Assembly (NCBI RefSeq): GCF_033096465.1
Contig: NZ_AP028156.1
Coordinates: 3,366,501-3,430,500 of the forward strand
DNA length: 64,000 bases
Origin: Blautia luti
GTDB taxonomy: Bacteria; Bacillota; Clostridia; Lachnospirales; Lachnospiraceae
Direction of reading: 5' to 3'
The notes beneath the pieces were generated by a model. That model was not told the origin of the DNA. It made no database searches and was given only the letters and a program-made list of their open reading frames with translations. The translations under genes and the position numbers were made by a program. This document shows, in pieces, positions 33,936-45,000 of the stretch. Position 1 is the stretch's first letter; each line of letters begins with the position of its first letter.

Positions 33936-33967
33936 AAAACGCAACGCCTGCAGACGTTACGTTTTTT
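33936..33967 (-). terminator. Pilus operon terminator
   Basis: AACG-x-AACG and CGTTACGTT form a short strong stem. On the minus strand it is followed by seven T's, 11 nt after the last pilus gene. Confidence 0.8.
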
Positions 33968-33977
33968 CAATAATATA

Positions 33978-35510
33978 TTATTTCTTTTTCTTTCTGGCGA
34001 TCACGAATCCTACTGCTGCAGCTGCTACAAACAGAACTACGAACCAGATTATAATGTTCGTGTTATCACCTGTCTTTACGCTGTGGCGTGAAGTGGTTGG
34101 TGTGATTCCAGGAGTAACGCCTGGCGTTGTTCCAGGAGTTGTGCCAGGAGTGATTTCCGGAGTCTGTGTTGGGGTCGGTGTCGGTGTCGGAGTGGTTGTT
34201 GTCACTGTATTGGTAATCGTAACTGTCAGTTCTTTCTCACCATCGAATGTCAGATTACCTTCACCGCTGACCTTATATCCGAATGTAGCCTTATCCACCG
34301 CCTTACCATCTTTATCAGACTCGAATACTCTGTATTTGAATACCTTATCCTTATCCGCAATATCCGTAGACTGGAATACCAGACTTACCTTATCATTCTG
34401 CTTCAGTTCCAGAGTCTCTACCTTAACCTCGCTGCCATCTTCCTGAACCTCATTGACAGTAGCATAGAATGTATCATCTACAGTCGTCTGCTGTCCATCC
34501 TTCACCACATTCTTCTGGATCCATAACAGACGCTCCATGTAGAAGTTATCCGGCAGATCCAGATAAATATTATTTACAACAGCTTCCTGTACATCGAAAT
34601 TCACATTGTCAAAAGTAACCATAGAACCGGTTTCACCATTCACATCAATACTGCAGATAACCTCGGTTCCTGTCTCATCCAGGAAAGAATCACCATCCGG
34701 TCTCGGATTACCCTCTGCATCTGTCTCACGCACATAATAAGTGCCCAGCGGCAGATCCGTATACTCCACAGTACCACTGGTATCTCCCACAATATGGATC
34801 GCTTTCGCATCCCCATAAGGAATGGTGGCCGCCTCATCCAGATACAGACGTACATAATAAGTTGCTTCCGGTGTATAGATATCAACCCAGTCATCATCCA
34901 GCAGATACAGCTTCTTGGTCACTTTCAGAGTACCTGTATTACTGTCATTATTCTTCTCTGCTTTCGGATAAGCAGTTACATTATATTCCAGGCCAGCTTC
35001 ACTTCCATCACTGGAATACGGCACAGAGATCAGCATCGGAGAAACCCTGCAGCTCTCCAGATTTCCTGTCTGAACCATCAGATACACGCCCATCTCCAGA
35101 GAAGTGAAACTCACATTACCATTCACATCTGAAACAGCCGTCTTCACAGGAACTCCTGCACTTCCAACTTTATTTACCAGTGTCTTCGCTGCTGCCTCTG
35201 CATCCGCTGCAGTCTTCAGATTATTCAGATCTATTCCCGTAGATTCCAGAGAGGAAGCCAGCTGGAAATGAACCACATAGGTATCAATCTCCATAGTTCC
35301 TACCTGATACAAAGACAGCGGCACATCTGCCAAAGGTACCTGCGCACCATCCTCAGTCACAGCCAGTGTCATAGAAAGACTTCCCAACTGCCCCCCGCTG
35401 CCTGTATCAGATGCCCATACTCCCGGCACCACTCCCAGCAGAAGCAGCAAAGCCATACAAACGGCTGTCAGAATCCTGAACCCTTTCCATTTCATAAACT
35501 TTTTCTTCAT
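33978..35510 (-). CDS. Sortase-anchored pilin (minor/basal subunit candidate)
   Basis: This 510-aa surface protein has a signal peptide (residues about 1-33), Cna_B/SpaA-like beta domains (VNGNVSFTSLEMGVYLM, PLGTYYVRET) and a Thr-Pro-rich stalk (TPTPTPTPTQTP then TPGTTPG repeats). The C-terminal sorting signal reads SVKTGDNTN, then a hydrophobic helix and a Lys tail. SVKTG departs from LPXTG, so it may be a substrate of a distinct sortase such as the housekeeping enzyme or one of the adjacent class C enzymes. It is the last gene of the pilus operon, where basal (wall-anchored) subunits are often found. The ribosome binding site is GGAGG. Confidence 0.87.
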   Translation of the reverse strand: MKKKFMKWKGFRILTAVCMALLLLLGVVPGVWASDTGSGGQLGSLSMTLAVTEDGAQVPLADVPLSLYQVGTMEIDTYVVHFQLASSLESTGIDLNNLKTAADAEAAAKTLVNKVGSAGVPVKTAVSDVNGNVSFTSLEMGVYLMVQTGNLESCRVSPMLISVPYSSDGSEAGLEYNVTAYPKAEKNNDSNTGTLKVTKKLYLLDDDWVDIYTPEATYYVRLYLDEAATIPYGDAKAIHIVGDTSGTVEYTDLPLGTYYVRETDAEGNPRPDGDSFLDETGTEVICSIDVNGETGSMVTFDNVNFDVQEAVVNNIYLDLPDNFYMERLLWIQKNVVKDGQQTTVDDTFYATVNEVQEDGSEVKVETLELKQNDKVSLVFQSTDIADKDKVFKYRVFESDKDGKAVDKATFGYKVSGEGNLTFDGEKELTVTITNTVTTTTPTPTPTPTQTPEITPGTTPGTTPGVTPGITPTTSRHSVKTGDNTNIIIWFVVLFVAAAAVGFVIARKKKK

Positions 35511-35527
35511 ATACTACCCAGCCTCCG

Positions 35528-36361
35528 TTATCTCTGTAGATTTCTACGTTTCCTGCGGCGTTTTACCACCACGATAATGATTATGATCAAGAACACAGCA
35601 CCGCCGCCGGCCAGCAGCCAGATACCTGTTTCCTTTTTCTCTGCTTCCTTCTGTACCCGAACAACTGTCTCTTCTATGTATTTGGTCCGGTGTCCACGCA
35701 CCAGAAGCCTGTGTGTGTTGATTCCATATGGCGTACAGGTAACCAATGTGCAGAGATCCTTTCCCTGAACGATTTCCAGGTCAGACATCTCATCGGGCAA
35801 AACCACCTTGATCTGGTCCACCTCATATGCCAGCTTCCTGCCAAGCACATTCAGGACAAAAATGTCACCTTCCTCCATCTGATCCAGATCTGTAAAGAGT
35901 CTGGCACTGGGCAGTCCCCTGTGTCCGGAAAGAACACAATGAGTACTTTTGCCCCCTACAGGAAGGGAACTTCCTTCCAGATGTCCGATGGCGATCTGCA
36001 GTGCGCCCTCGTCTGTTCCGTGGTAGATTGGCAGGGAACAGTCGATCTTCGGAACTTCTATATAGCCCATGATCCCGGTTCCGGAAACATCCAGAAGGCT
36101 CTCATATTTCTTCTTATCCTTCTTCGAAAGTTTCCAGTGGTCTGATTTCTTCAAAAGACTTTTATTATACTTTCTGGCTGCTTTCAGCATCTCCTTGTTC
36201 TGGGAATCATCCAGCTTCTCCACCTGCTTCGTATAGGTTGCAATAGCGCGAGACTGATGCGCCCTGTTCCACAGGTTACTTACCGTAGGATACAAGAGGA
36301 AACCAAGTCCTGCCAGAAAAATAAGTGCGATAATGATCGTTGATATATGTTTTTTCTTCAT
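35528..36361 (-). CDS. srtC: Class C sortase
   Basis: This 277-aa membrane-bound transpeptidase polymerises pilin subunits. It has an N-terminal helix, the catalytic His in LSGHRGLP, the catalytic Cys in TLVTCTPYGINTHR and a downstream Arg (LLVRGHR). A second C-terminal transmembrane helix (LLAGGGAVFLIIIIIVVV) and the Lys/Arg tail are typical of class C. The ATG at 36361 starts 4 nt after the stop of the other sortase. The two sortases are close paralogues, which suggests division of labour between different pilins. Confidence 0.94.
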   Translation of the reverse strand: MKKKHISTIIIALIFLAGLGFLLYPTVSNLWNRAHQSRAIATYTKQVEKLDDSQNKEMLKAARKYNKSLLKKSDHWKLSKKDKKKYESLLDVSGTGIMGYIEVPKIDCSLPIYHGTDEGALQIAIGHLEGSSLPVGGKSTHCVLSGHRGLPSARLFTDLDQMEEGDIFVLNVLGRKLAYEVDQIKVVLPDEMSDLEIVQGKDLCTLVTCTPYGINTHRLLVRGHRTKYIEETVVRVQKEAEKKETGIWLLAGGGAVFLIIIIIVVVKRRRKRRNLQR

Positions 36362-36365
36362 TCTT

Positions 36366-37187
36366 TTATCTCTTCCTGCGACCACTTACAAAGATGCCAG
36401 CCAGCAAAATAAGCAGGACAGGAACGGCAATACATGCAGCCACAATTCTGTTGTCTACTTGCATGGCATCTGCTGTTACACGAACAGCTTCCGCTTCCTC
36501 ACGGTTGGCTACACGATGACCGCGCACCAGAAGACGGTGGGTATTAATTCCATAAGGAGTACAGGTGACCAGTGTACAGAGATCTTTGCCCTCTTCGATC
36601 TTCAAGTCATCCACTTCGTCCGGAAGAACGATGCGGATCTGATCTACTTCATAGGTCAGCGTCTGATCCAGGGTACGGATCATGAATATGTCCCCCTCTT
36701 CCAGCTTGTCCAGATTGGAAAAGAGCTTGGCACTGGGAAGTCCTCTGTGTCCGGAAAGAACACAGTGAGTATTGACACCGCCTACTGGAAGGGAGCTCCC
36801 TTCGATGTGACCAATGGCAATCTGAAGGACACCTTCATCTGTGCCGTGATAGATTGGAAGAGAACATTTGATCTTCGGAATTTCGATATAGCTCATGATC
36901 CCGGTTCCGGAAACATTCAGCAGTTTATTGTATTCCTTCTTCTCTTTCTTCTTCAGCCCCAGACCATGTCCGGTCTCGAAAAGTTTCTCATTATACTCCT
37001 GGGCTGCATTCCACATTTCCTCATAGTCCTGTTCATCCATCTCAGCCACCGAATCCGCGTATGTCGCGATTGCCTGTGACTGATGCAGGGAATTCCAGTA
37101 ATCACTGATTGTTGGATATAACAGCACGGAGAGACCCATGAAAAATACAAGCACTAATGCAATTGTAGATAAATTCTTTTTTTTCAT
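36366..37187 (-). CDS. srtC: Class C sortase
   Basis: This 273-aa paralogue of the downstream sortase has the same order of elements: N-terminal helix, LSGHRGLP, TLVTCTPYGINTHR and VRGHR, and a C-terminal membrane helix. In class C enzymes a lid loop with a D-P/F-W/Y motif covers the active site; here a region around GTDEGVL may be part of it but I cannot see a clear lid. The start at 37187 has GGGAG 6 nt upstream. It follows the major pilin gene after a 110-nt gap that carries a strong hairpin. Confidence 0.94.
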   Translation of the reverse strand: MKKKNLSTIALVLVFFMGLSVLLYPTISDYWNSLHQSQAIATYADSVAEMDEQDYEEMWNAAQEYNEKLFETGHGLGLKKKEKKEYNKLLNVSGTGIMSYIEIPKIKCSLPIYHGTDEGVLQIAIGHIEGSSLPVGGVNTHCVLSGHRGLPSAKLFSNLDKLEEGDIFMIRTLDQTLTYEVDQIRIVLPDEVDDLKIEEGKDLCTLVTCTPYGINTHRLLVRGHRVANREEAEAVRVTADAMQVDNRIVAACIAVPVLLILLAGIFVSGRRKR

Positions 37188-37218
37188 GTGCATCTCCCTG
37201 TTGTCACTTTTTATCCCC

Positions 37219-37248
37219 AAAGGAACAGGAATGACTTCCTGCTCCTTT
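37219..37248 (-). repeat. Intercistronic hairpin between major pilin and sortase
   Basis: AAAGGAACAGGAA pairs with TTCCTGCTCCTTT, 12 of 13 bp, with a 4-nt loop. No T tract follows, so mRNA processing or stabilisation is more likely than full termination. Confidence 0.6.
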
Positions 37249-37296
37249 GAAGGGTTTGTATTACTTTATAACTTTTTTCTTTATGTAAGTTCGTGA

Positions 37297-38880
37297 TTAG
37301 CGGTTAGAGCTCATGCGTTTCTTTGTAACAAGAAGAACGCCAGCGCCAAGCATAAGGATTACACCAACTACGTAGAAAATTGTTGTACCGATACCACCGG
37401 TTTCTGGAAGCTGAGAACCAGATTTGTTGACAATGTCAGCTGTTACAGCACCTGTAAATTTTCCAGATTCCGTCTGAGCTATAAAGAGCTCACCAGCTGT
37501 TAAACTTCTTAACTGAGGATTATCTGCAAGAATATCATGACCAGCAATAACAGTAAATGTGATGTCGCTAATTGAGTTATATCCTGAAGGAGTCACAACT
37601 TCCGAAAGCTTATACTCACCATCATCAATGCCTTTAAATTCAAATATTTTATTATTTTTCTCTGTTTCTGTTTGAGTATATACATCTTTTCCCGTATTAG
37701 GATCGTTAGTTTTAGTTGCTCCAATGACCTTTACAGAATTCCACTTACCAGCTGCATCTTTTTTCCATAATTCAAATGCAGCTCCCGCAAGAGGATTTCC
37801 ATCTTCATCTTTTTTATTCGCAATTACACTGTATGTAAATACTATATTTTTATCTGGTGCTGTTTTGCCAAGTCCATCCTTGTTTGGATTATTGCTATAT
37901 TCGAGGTAAGAAGTATTTGGATTTCCAGTAGCTCCAATTACTGCATCAGCTCCGAGAATTGCATAATACTCTACAGTAACATTCATTCCCTCAGCACCAC
38001 CAAGTGTCTTAACATCAGCAATAGTAATATCAAAAGCATTCTTATTCTGATTTACATTTAAAGCATATTCATTATCGTTAAGCTCTCTATCTCCAACTTT
38101 AACTTTCAAAGCATGCTCAGAATATTCGCAATTCTCGTCAAGTTTTAAATGGGTCATCTCATCATGAAACACTAATTTATAAGTATCATAATTTTCCAAA
38201 TCTCCAAGTGTAGCTGTCAGCTGATAAGGAATATGATCACCTATATCATAATCAGCTGAATCCTGCCACGTAGTTTCAGAATTTAATACAGAGTCGTTAA
38301 CGTCTTTAACCTTTTTTTCCAAAGTTGTTTTACTTGTTTTATTCCTAACAGTTACAGTTTCTGCTTTAGACACTTCCAAAAGAGAAAGGTTACTTGCATC
38401 ATCCTTACTGGATACAGCAGTTGCATCAACAATCAGATAATATCCTGCTTTGGGTAAAGTAGCTTTTCCCGACTCAGTACCTACAGTTTTTACGTCTGTT
38501 AAATTGGCCGCTACTAACTTTGCAAATGTCTTCGCATTGTTCGAATTGTCTGACCACTTTCCAACAATATCTGCTACATCTGCCGGAGTACTACACTTAC
38601 TGAAATCCACACCATCACTGAAAGTTTTCGGAACTTTTAATGCCTTCAAAAGATCAGTCGAGTTTACACCGTCTCCCCATTTCACATCTGAAAGCGTATT
38701 CGTTCCTTCCACTAATGTACCAGTAAAAATCTGATATGCGTAAAAAGTATGTTTTGATATATCTACCGTCGTTGACGCAGTAGTTGGTGTAGATGCATTG
38801 CTCGCAAATGCGGTCATGCTCATTGCCGGTACCATAGCCATTGCCAGTACCATAGGTAATACTTTTTTTGAAAATTTCAT
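37297..38880 (-). CDS. Major pilin, SpaA-type isopeptide-forming fimbrial protein
   Basis: This 527-aa backbone pilin has a signal peptide (cleavage near AFA-SNA at residue 26). A pilin-motif Lys region sits around TTLEKKVKDVND (near 185). Two or three Ig-like domains with a D2 fimbrial isopeptide type follow (LGDLENYDTYKLVFHDEM). A Cna_B domain carries an E-box-like YKLSEVVTPSGY, and the LPETGG sorting signal precedes the terminal helix and basic tail. Sortase C would link LPET-Thr to the pilin-motif Lys of the next subunit. It lies between the giant adhesin and the sortases. The upstream 160-nt gap may hold a secondary promoter but no consensus was convincing. Confidence 0.93.
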   Translation of the reverse strand: MKFSKKVLPMVLAMAMVPAMSMTAFASNASTPTTASTTVDISKHTFYAYQIFTGTLVEGTNTLSDVKWGDGVNSTDLLKALKVPKTFSDGVDFSKCSTPADVADIVGKWSDNSNNAKTFAKLVAANLTDVKTVGTESGKATLPKAGYYLIVDATAVSSKDDASNLSLLEVSKAETVTVRNKTSKTTLEKKVKDVNDSVLNSETTWQDSADYDIGDHIPYQLTATLGDLENYDTYKLVFHDEMTHLKLDENCEYSEHALKVKVGDRELNDNEYALNVNQNKNAFDITIADVKTLGGAEGMNVTVEYYAILGADAVIGATGNPNTSYLEYSNNPNKDGLGKTAPDKNIVFTYSVIANKKDEDGNPLAGAAFELWKKDAAGKWNSVKVIGATKTNDPNTGKDVYTQTETEKNNKIFEFKGIDDGEYKLSEVVTPSGYNSISDITFTVIAGHDILADNPQLRSLTAGELFIAQTESGKFTGAVTADIVNKSGSQLPETGGIGTTIFYVVGVILMLGAGVLLVTKKRMSSNR

Positions 38881-39040
38881 AACTTTCCCTCTCTTTCTTT
38901 TCTCACGCTATTTGCATTGCGCATTGTATGTTGATTTAAAATATCGCCAAATTTCAAACCAACGTATATCCAAAATTAGCTCTCTTCTGCTAATATTGAT
39001 ATTATAAGTTATCTTGTCCGGGTAAGGAGTAGATTATTTT

Positions 39041-42000
39041 CTACTCCTGCCCTTTGCGTTTCTGTCTTAACATAAATCCTGCAAGTGATCCCACCATCAT
39101 TAACAGTCCCACTGCTGTAAACCTGTTAGTACCGATTCCACCGGTTTCCGGAAGTTCGTACCCATTATCAGTTATCTTGTTTTTAGCAAGAATTATTATG
39201 TTTTGTTTCTCATAGTATACGAAGCTATAAGAACTAGGACTTAATTTTTTTCCATCCTCGCCAATACCAAGTAGTTCATAACCCTCTGGAATATTTACTT
39301 CTTCTATTGTATATGTTTTACCATTTTCCAAAGCAATCGATTTTCCATCAAGGTCTGTAATATCTTTAAAATTCTTGTAACCACCCTGTGACACTTCAAA
39401 AGTTGCAAGCTCTGTGGCTCCATCTTTCAGCTTGAATTGGAACTTTTTGGTTTCATCAGCTTCCTGAACTTTTCCATTAGAATCAACTACTTCTTTTCTG
39501 ATAATTGGACTTGAAGCAGGAATCTTCACACCTACCTTTGGTGGTTCTGCAATAATTCCATCCGTTTTTCCCTCAACCTGATAACGGTACCCAAAGCTAT
39601 TCCATGCGATAAGTCCTGGTGCAGCATCATTGCCTAATCTTCCTTTATACTCATATACCAGTGTATCGCCGGAATCAATCTCTCCATTTAATACCACTAC
39701 AAATGACTTGTCAGTAGCTAGCCATGTATCATGCCATTCATCTCCAAGTTTTCCTTTAAATTCATCTTCTGTAAATGATGTTTCACTTGAATATTTTACA
39801 GTATATCCTGATACAGGTATTGACTGATTATTTTTATCCAACTTGTAAATATTGAGATTTTTAGCAAATGCTACTGTAAATTCACTTCCTCTAATGTCTT
39901 TCTGGTTTACAACACCAGTGTCATTCAAACCAGGAAGTAAATCAATCATCACCAGATTATTCATCTTTTTACTGCTTACGTTCCTAATATGATTTCTGTA
40001 AATCACATCAACGTCTTTCTCTACAGTGATATAATTTTTATCATCTGATCCACTAGCTGTATTAGATGAATTTCCCTCTTCTGTAATAGTTTTCCATGAT
40101 ACAGTACCATACTCTCCCAACGCATTCACTGATGCACTGGCTTTTACTCCAATGTATTCACCATCATCATTCTTTACAAGTTCTCCGTGTCCGGATTTTA
40201 CTCCATTTGCATTGAACTCCTGAATTGGAATAAGCGTTGCTGTATTGGTATAAATTTGATAATTTGTAATGGCTTCATTCTCTGTATATAATTCCAATGT
40301 TGCATAGCCGCCTGCAGGAATATCATATTGGGAATCAGCGAAATTAAATTCAAAGTCATTTGTTTCCGTATCGTTTATAGAATTCCATACAGCCTCAGTA
40401 ATATTTTCCTCATGTTTCTTTTGTCCATTAGCATAATAAACTGTATATTTATATGCTTCTTTTATCACTTGCCTATGTAATTTTTGTGCCTCATCTTTTG
40501 TAATCAGATGGAATGGATCAGTTACTATATCTGTTACCTTATAATTACTCATATCCAAAACGCCATCATTATAAAGTGTTACAAGCCATTTTACAGCTGA
40601 CTGCGGAGAAATATTATCATTCGTATTAATATTATTTAATTTAGAATCACCTGCTTTTATATAACCTACCGCCTTTTTTTCAATACCCGGTATGATCTGG
40701 TTAATCGGCGTAATTGTTACCTCTGATGATATAACCCGCTTATCATTCTGTATTCCCTCGTCTTTGGATGAACCATTATTCTGATTTGCATCATTAACAG
40801 TGTTATCTGTTTTAATCTCTTCATAATCCTTATAATTAACATCCTTATCTACAATTAATTTTGCTGTATTTGTCAAAGGCACATTCTCAACTAGCTTATC
40901 ATTTGTTTCACATACTACGCAAAACAGAATCAATTGACCTTTTTGTAATTTGTACGGTTTATTATCATCCCCTGTTACTTTCATAGAAAGTTCCTGACCA
41001 TCTATTGTCGCAGCAATGTGCACTCCATTTACAAAACCAGAAAACCAAGGTGCATAATTTCCCTCTGCAGTAACTATATTATCCGTTAGCGCTGAAGTAT
41101 ATCCTGCTGTCCATGTCCAGCTACGATTTGTGGTCAATCCTTTATATGTTAATCCTTCCGGAATACTATCCTGAATATCAGATATTTCAACAGTTTGTTC
41201 CCCTGAATTAATAACTGCAATAGTATATCCAATTACTTTTTTACCTGAGCTGGTAAAAACTTCCTTACTGGCAATTTGAGTTCCACTACTCAGATTACTA
41301 TTTTCCTGATAATTATAAATTCCCCATACACTTTTCTGTAAATCCACAGATTTGGGATTCTCATATTTATTATCAACAGTAACCCTGATAGCTTTATCAG
41401 TCGAAGCACTGTCAACTACTTCAAATGATGCATTCTCAGAAGATATTACGTCCTTTTCTCCGGTAATATCTGTAGCATCCTTTGCTTTTACAACCTTTGC
41501 CTTGTAAGTAGTTGTTCTCTCCTTTCCTTCTACATCAGCATTAGTCTCTACCAGCGTGTATTCCCCTACTGGAAGATTATCAAAAGTATAACCCCAACGG
41601 GAATTATCCCAGCTTGGACAGCTGAAATCTGAATATTTTACTTCTTTTTCATAAGTTCCATCTTCAAATTGAATTGGCTCACCACTTGATGTCTTTCCAG
41701 TAAGTTTAAATATAATATTTCCATACTTGTTTTGATATTCCTTCTCAGAATAATATGGCGAATATCCATTAAACGTTTTCTGCAAATACAACTTTCCTTT
41801 TTCTGACCCACCGTATACAGTTACAGATTTAGAACGATCCAGATATTTAACTGTGTTGATAAATGAATAGCTTCCTCCATTCTTTTTCTGTTCATCTGAC
41901 AGGATAATCTTCGCCGGATACTGTATAGTAACCTTTTCCCCTGACTTCAGCTCATCAATTAACCATCTCAAAACTATTCTGTTACTCTCAAATGTAACAC

Positions 42001-45000
42001 CGGCTGTTCTATCTCCGAATTGGGCTGTAAATGTAGCATTTCCTTCTCGGACACTACCATTTTTATTCTCGTAAAAATCAATCCAACTAACAGTCGATTC
42101 TATTCCATTAACTTTTTTAATAAGATGTATGCTGTCGCCCAATATCATTCCTGTTGGCAATTCATCTGTCAGATATTGATCTTTTACATTGTTTGGATTA
42201 CTTTCATCATTCTTAAGAGTAATCGTATAATTAAATTCCTGTTCATCTGAATAAACTTTACTTGTATCTTTATCAACCGTTTTATTTATTACTATCGGGT
42301 TCTTTACAGTAATATCTGTATTACCGCTGCCGCCTGACCCAGTTGTTACATTATTCTTCAGTACAGTATTTCCACCTGTTTTATCTGTATTTACTCTACA
42401 CTTGTATGTAAAAGTAAGTTGCTCATGTGCACCAATTTTATCAACAGTCCACTGTAGATTCTGTCCATTCACATCAAAGTCAACTTTATGCCCGTCACTC
42501 AACGAAATATTTTTCTGGCTTTTTGTGATTTCCGTACTATTAAACTGCGCAGATATAAATTCCAGTCCATTCGGCAACACGTCCTTAAGCGTTTCATTAG
42601 CAACCGGAATATCTGTTGGATTTTCAACAGTGATCTTATAGATAACTTCAGCTCCATTATTCAATACACCATTGGCATTTGATTCCTTTTTTACAGTTGT
42701 ATAGCCTTTATGATATTTAACCTTTACGTTCTCTGTATATTGATTTTTATACTGAGCCTGATTAGAAATATCACTGTTATTGCTCAAATCCTTCATGGCT
42801 GAATCATCAGCATCTTTTACTTTTACCGTAAAACTAACTTCTTTCGTTTCACCAGATGCGATATTACTTTCACTTGGAATCCATTCAAGAGTGTAAATAC
42901 CATTATTTTTATTTTTAGTTACAGTAATATTCTTGCTCTTCAAATCTGCTATCTGTGCATCCGTTAATTCCAAATATTGCGGTAAAGTATCAGTAACCTT
43001 GTAATAATTACCTTTCGAGTCTTTTACTATAATTTCATTTGTACCTTCATTTTTCACTGACAAAGTATAAGTAATAGTATCTCCCGCTTTAACACCATTT
43101 TTAACACTAGTATTATCTGCTTTTTTACCTACAACAATCTTTTCCGGTTCCCTGGAAGGTATAATAAGTGCATCATCCTCTGTCTCTTTAACCGGATATT
43201 CTTTATATGGATGTGGCGCAATTTTAACATGATTCCGGATAATATCTTTTTGAATTTCTGAATTCTCCCGATTCTTGTAATCTTCCGGCACCTGCAGTTT
43301 ACTTGCATTCAACTGCATCTTAAGGTTAAGATGCGCCTGTTCCTTAGTTGGAACATTACCATTCATATTCTGATTCGGAATCTTTAGAGTATAAGTAACT
43401 GTCTTTCCATTAATGTTCAGATTCTCGACAGTTCCTCCCTGCAAATTTGTAAATTCCAAGATTGTTTCTTCATCTGAAGTTACAACCTTTCCATCTTTTA
43501 CTTTTACCCCCTTGGGGAATGATATATTATCAGGCAAGGTAAATATATCTGTCACTTTCACATAATCTGTCCAGATTTCACCATAATTTTCTCCATTAGA
43601 GTGATTTGCTTCAATAGTATATTCATAATTTCCTGTCAGATTTGATCCTGATACCTCTGTATACGCCTGCTTCTGATTATTTACTTTCTTTGAAACCGGA
43701 TACCACTCATTCTTTGCAACCCATGTAAGAGTTTGAGAATCACCTAAATAATCTGTTCCTGATGTTCCCTCAGGAGCTTTCGTTCTGGTTTCATCTACAG
43801 ATAACGTCATCTGTGTCTTAGCGGGCATTGTTCCATTTGTAGAACTCAACTCTACATCGAACTCAATTGTAGAACCAGCAGGCTGTTCATATTTAATATA
43901 ATATTCTCCATTTTCCTCCACTAGTTCTAATTCCAGCGCATCCTTTCCACCATTATAGTTTACAGTCCGCTTTCCATTTTTAAATCCCTCTATATGCACT
44001 CCTTCTGGCAGCTTTCCAACTTTAACATAAACAGTTGCTTTAGAGTTAGGATTATTTGCCTGAGAATATGTTGATACAACTTTTGCAGAAAGTGGCTCGC
44101 CAGTGTTATCTTCTGGTTTTGATGCTGACAATTCAACTTTAATACGCTGATTAACCGCATCTCCATCTTCTCCGGTAGCTGCCATAGAACTCGTCTCATC
44201 ATCCAGTGCTTCCGGTGCATCATCTTCGTCTTCTTCAGCTGCCTGTGCTGGTTCCGGTGTCTCCTCCGGCTCCGCCGTCGGAGTTTCTTCTATATTATTA
44301 TTGTCCGGTTCCTGTGCGTCTGCATCGTCCGCTGCCGGTTCTGCGTCGCCATAGTCGAAGTTCGGGTTGCGTGGCATGGTTACGTAGCCGACGATGATCG
44401 CGTTGTCCAGGTTGTATGTATTCTGTTTTACTTCTTTATCAGAGTCGCCGATCACGGTAGTTACCTGGGCGTCATTGGCGTTGAGGACGATTCCGGCGTG
44501 GTCGGGGGTGCCGTCCTGGTTGCCGTCGAGGATGATCAGGTCGCCGGTGTTCGGGGTGTAGCCTTCTTTGGAGACCGGTGCCCATTCCCAGCAGTCTGAT
44601 GGCTGTACCATTGCGGATGACGGGATGCCTGCATAGCTGAGACAGAAGTCTGTGAACTGTGCGGACCAGTTATCGCGGTACGGGTCGCCTGCCCATGCGC
44701 CGTAGCGGGTGTAGCCGTTCATTGTGGCGCCGTCTTCTGCTACATTATAATTGGAAGTGCTTTCTCTGTAGCCGATCTGTGTCTGGGCGATGGCTGCCAG
44801 ATCGCTGCCCCAGTTTCCTGTCAGGGATACAGAGCTTACAGAATTCTGCCATGTATCTGCATCTTCTACATCTGCATTCGGGTCAGAGTAGCATGCCAGT
44901 GAATGTGCATGCTCTTCTTTACCACAGGCAAGTACCTGCTCGTAGCATTCTGCTGTGTGCTGATGTCCTTCGCTCTCCTCCTGGTCACAGGTGAGAATGT

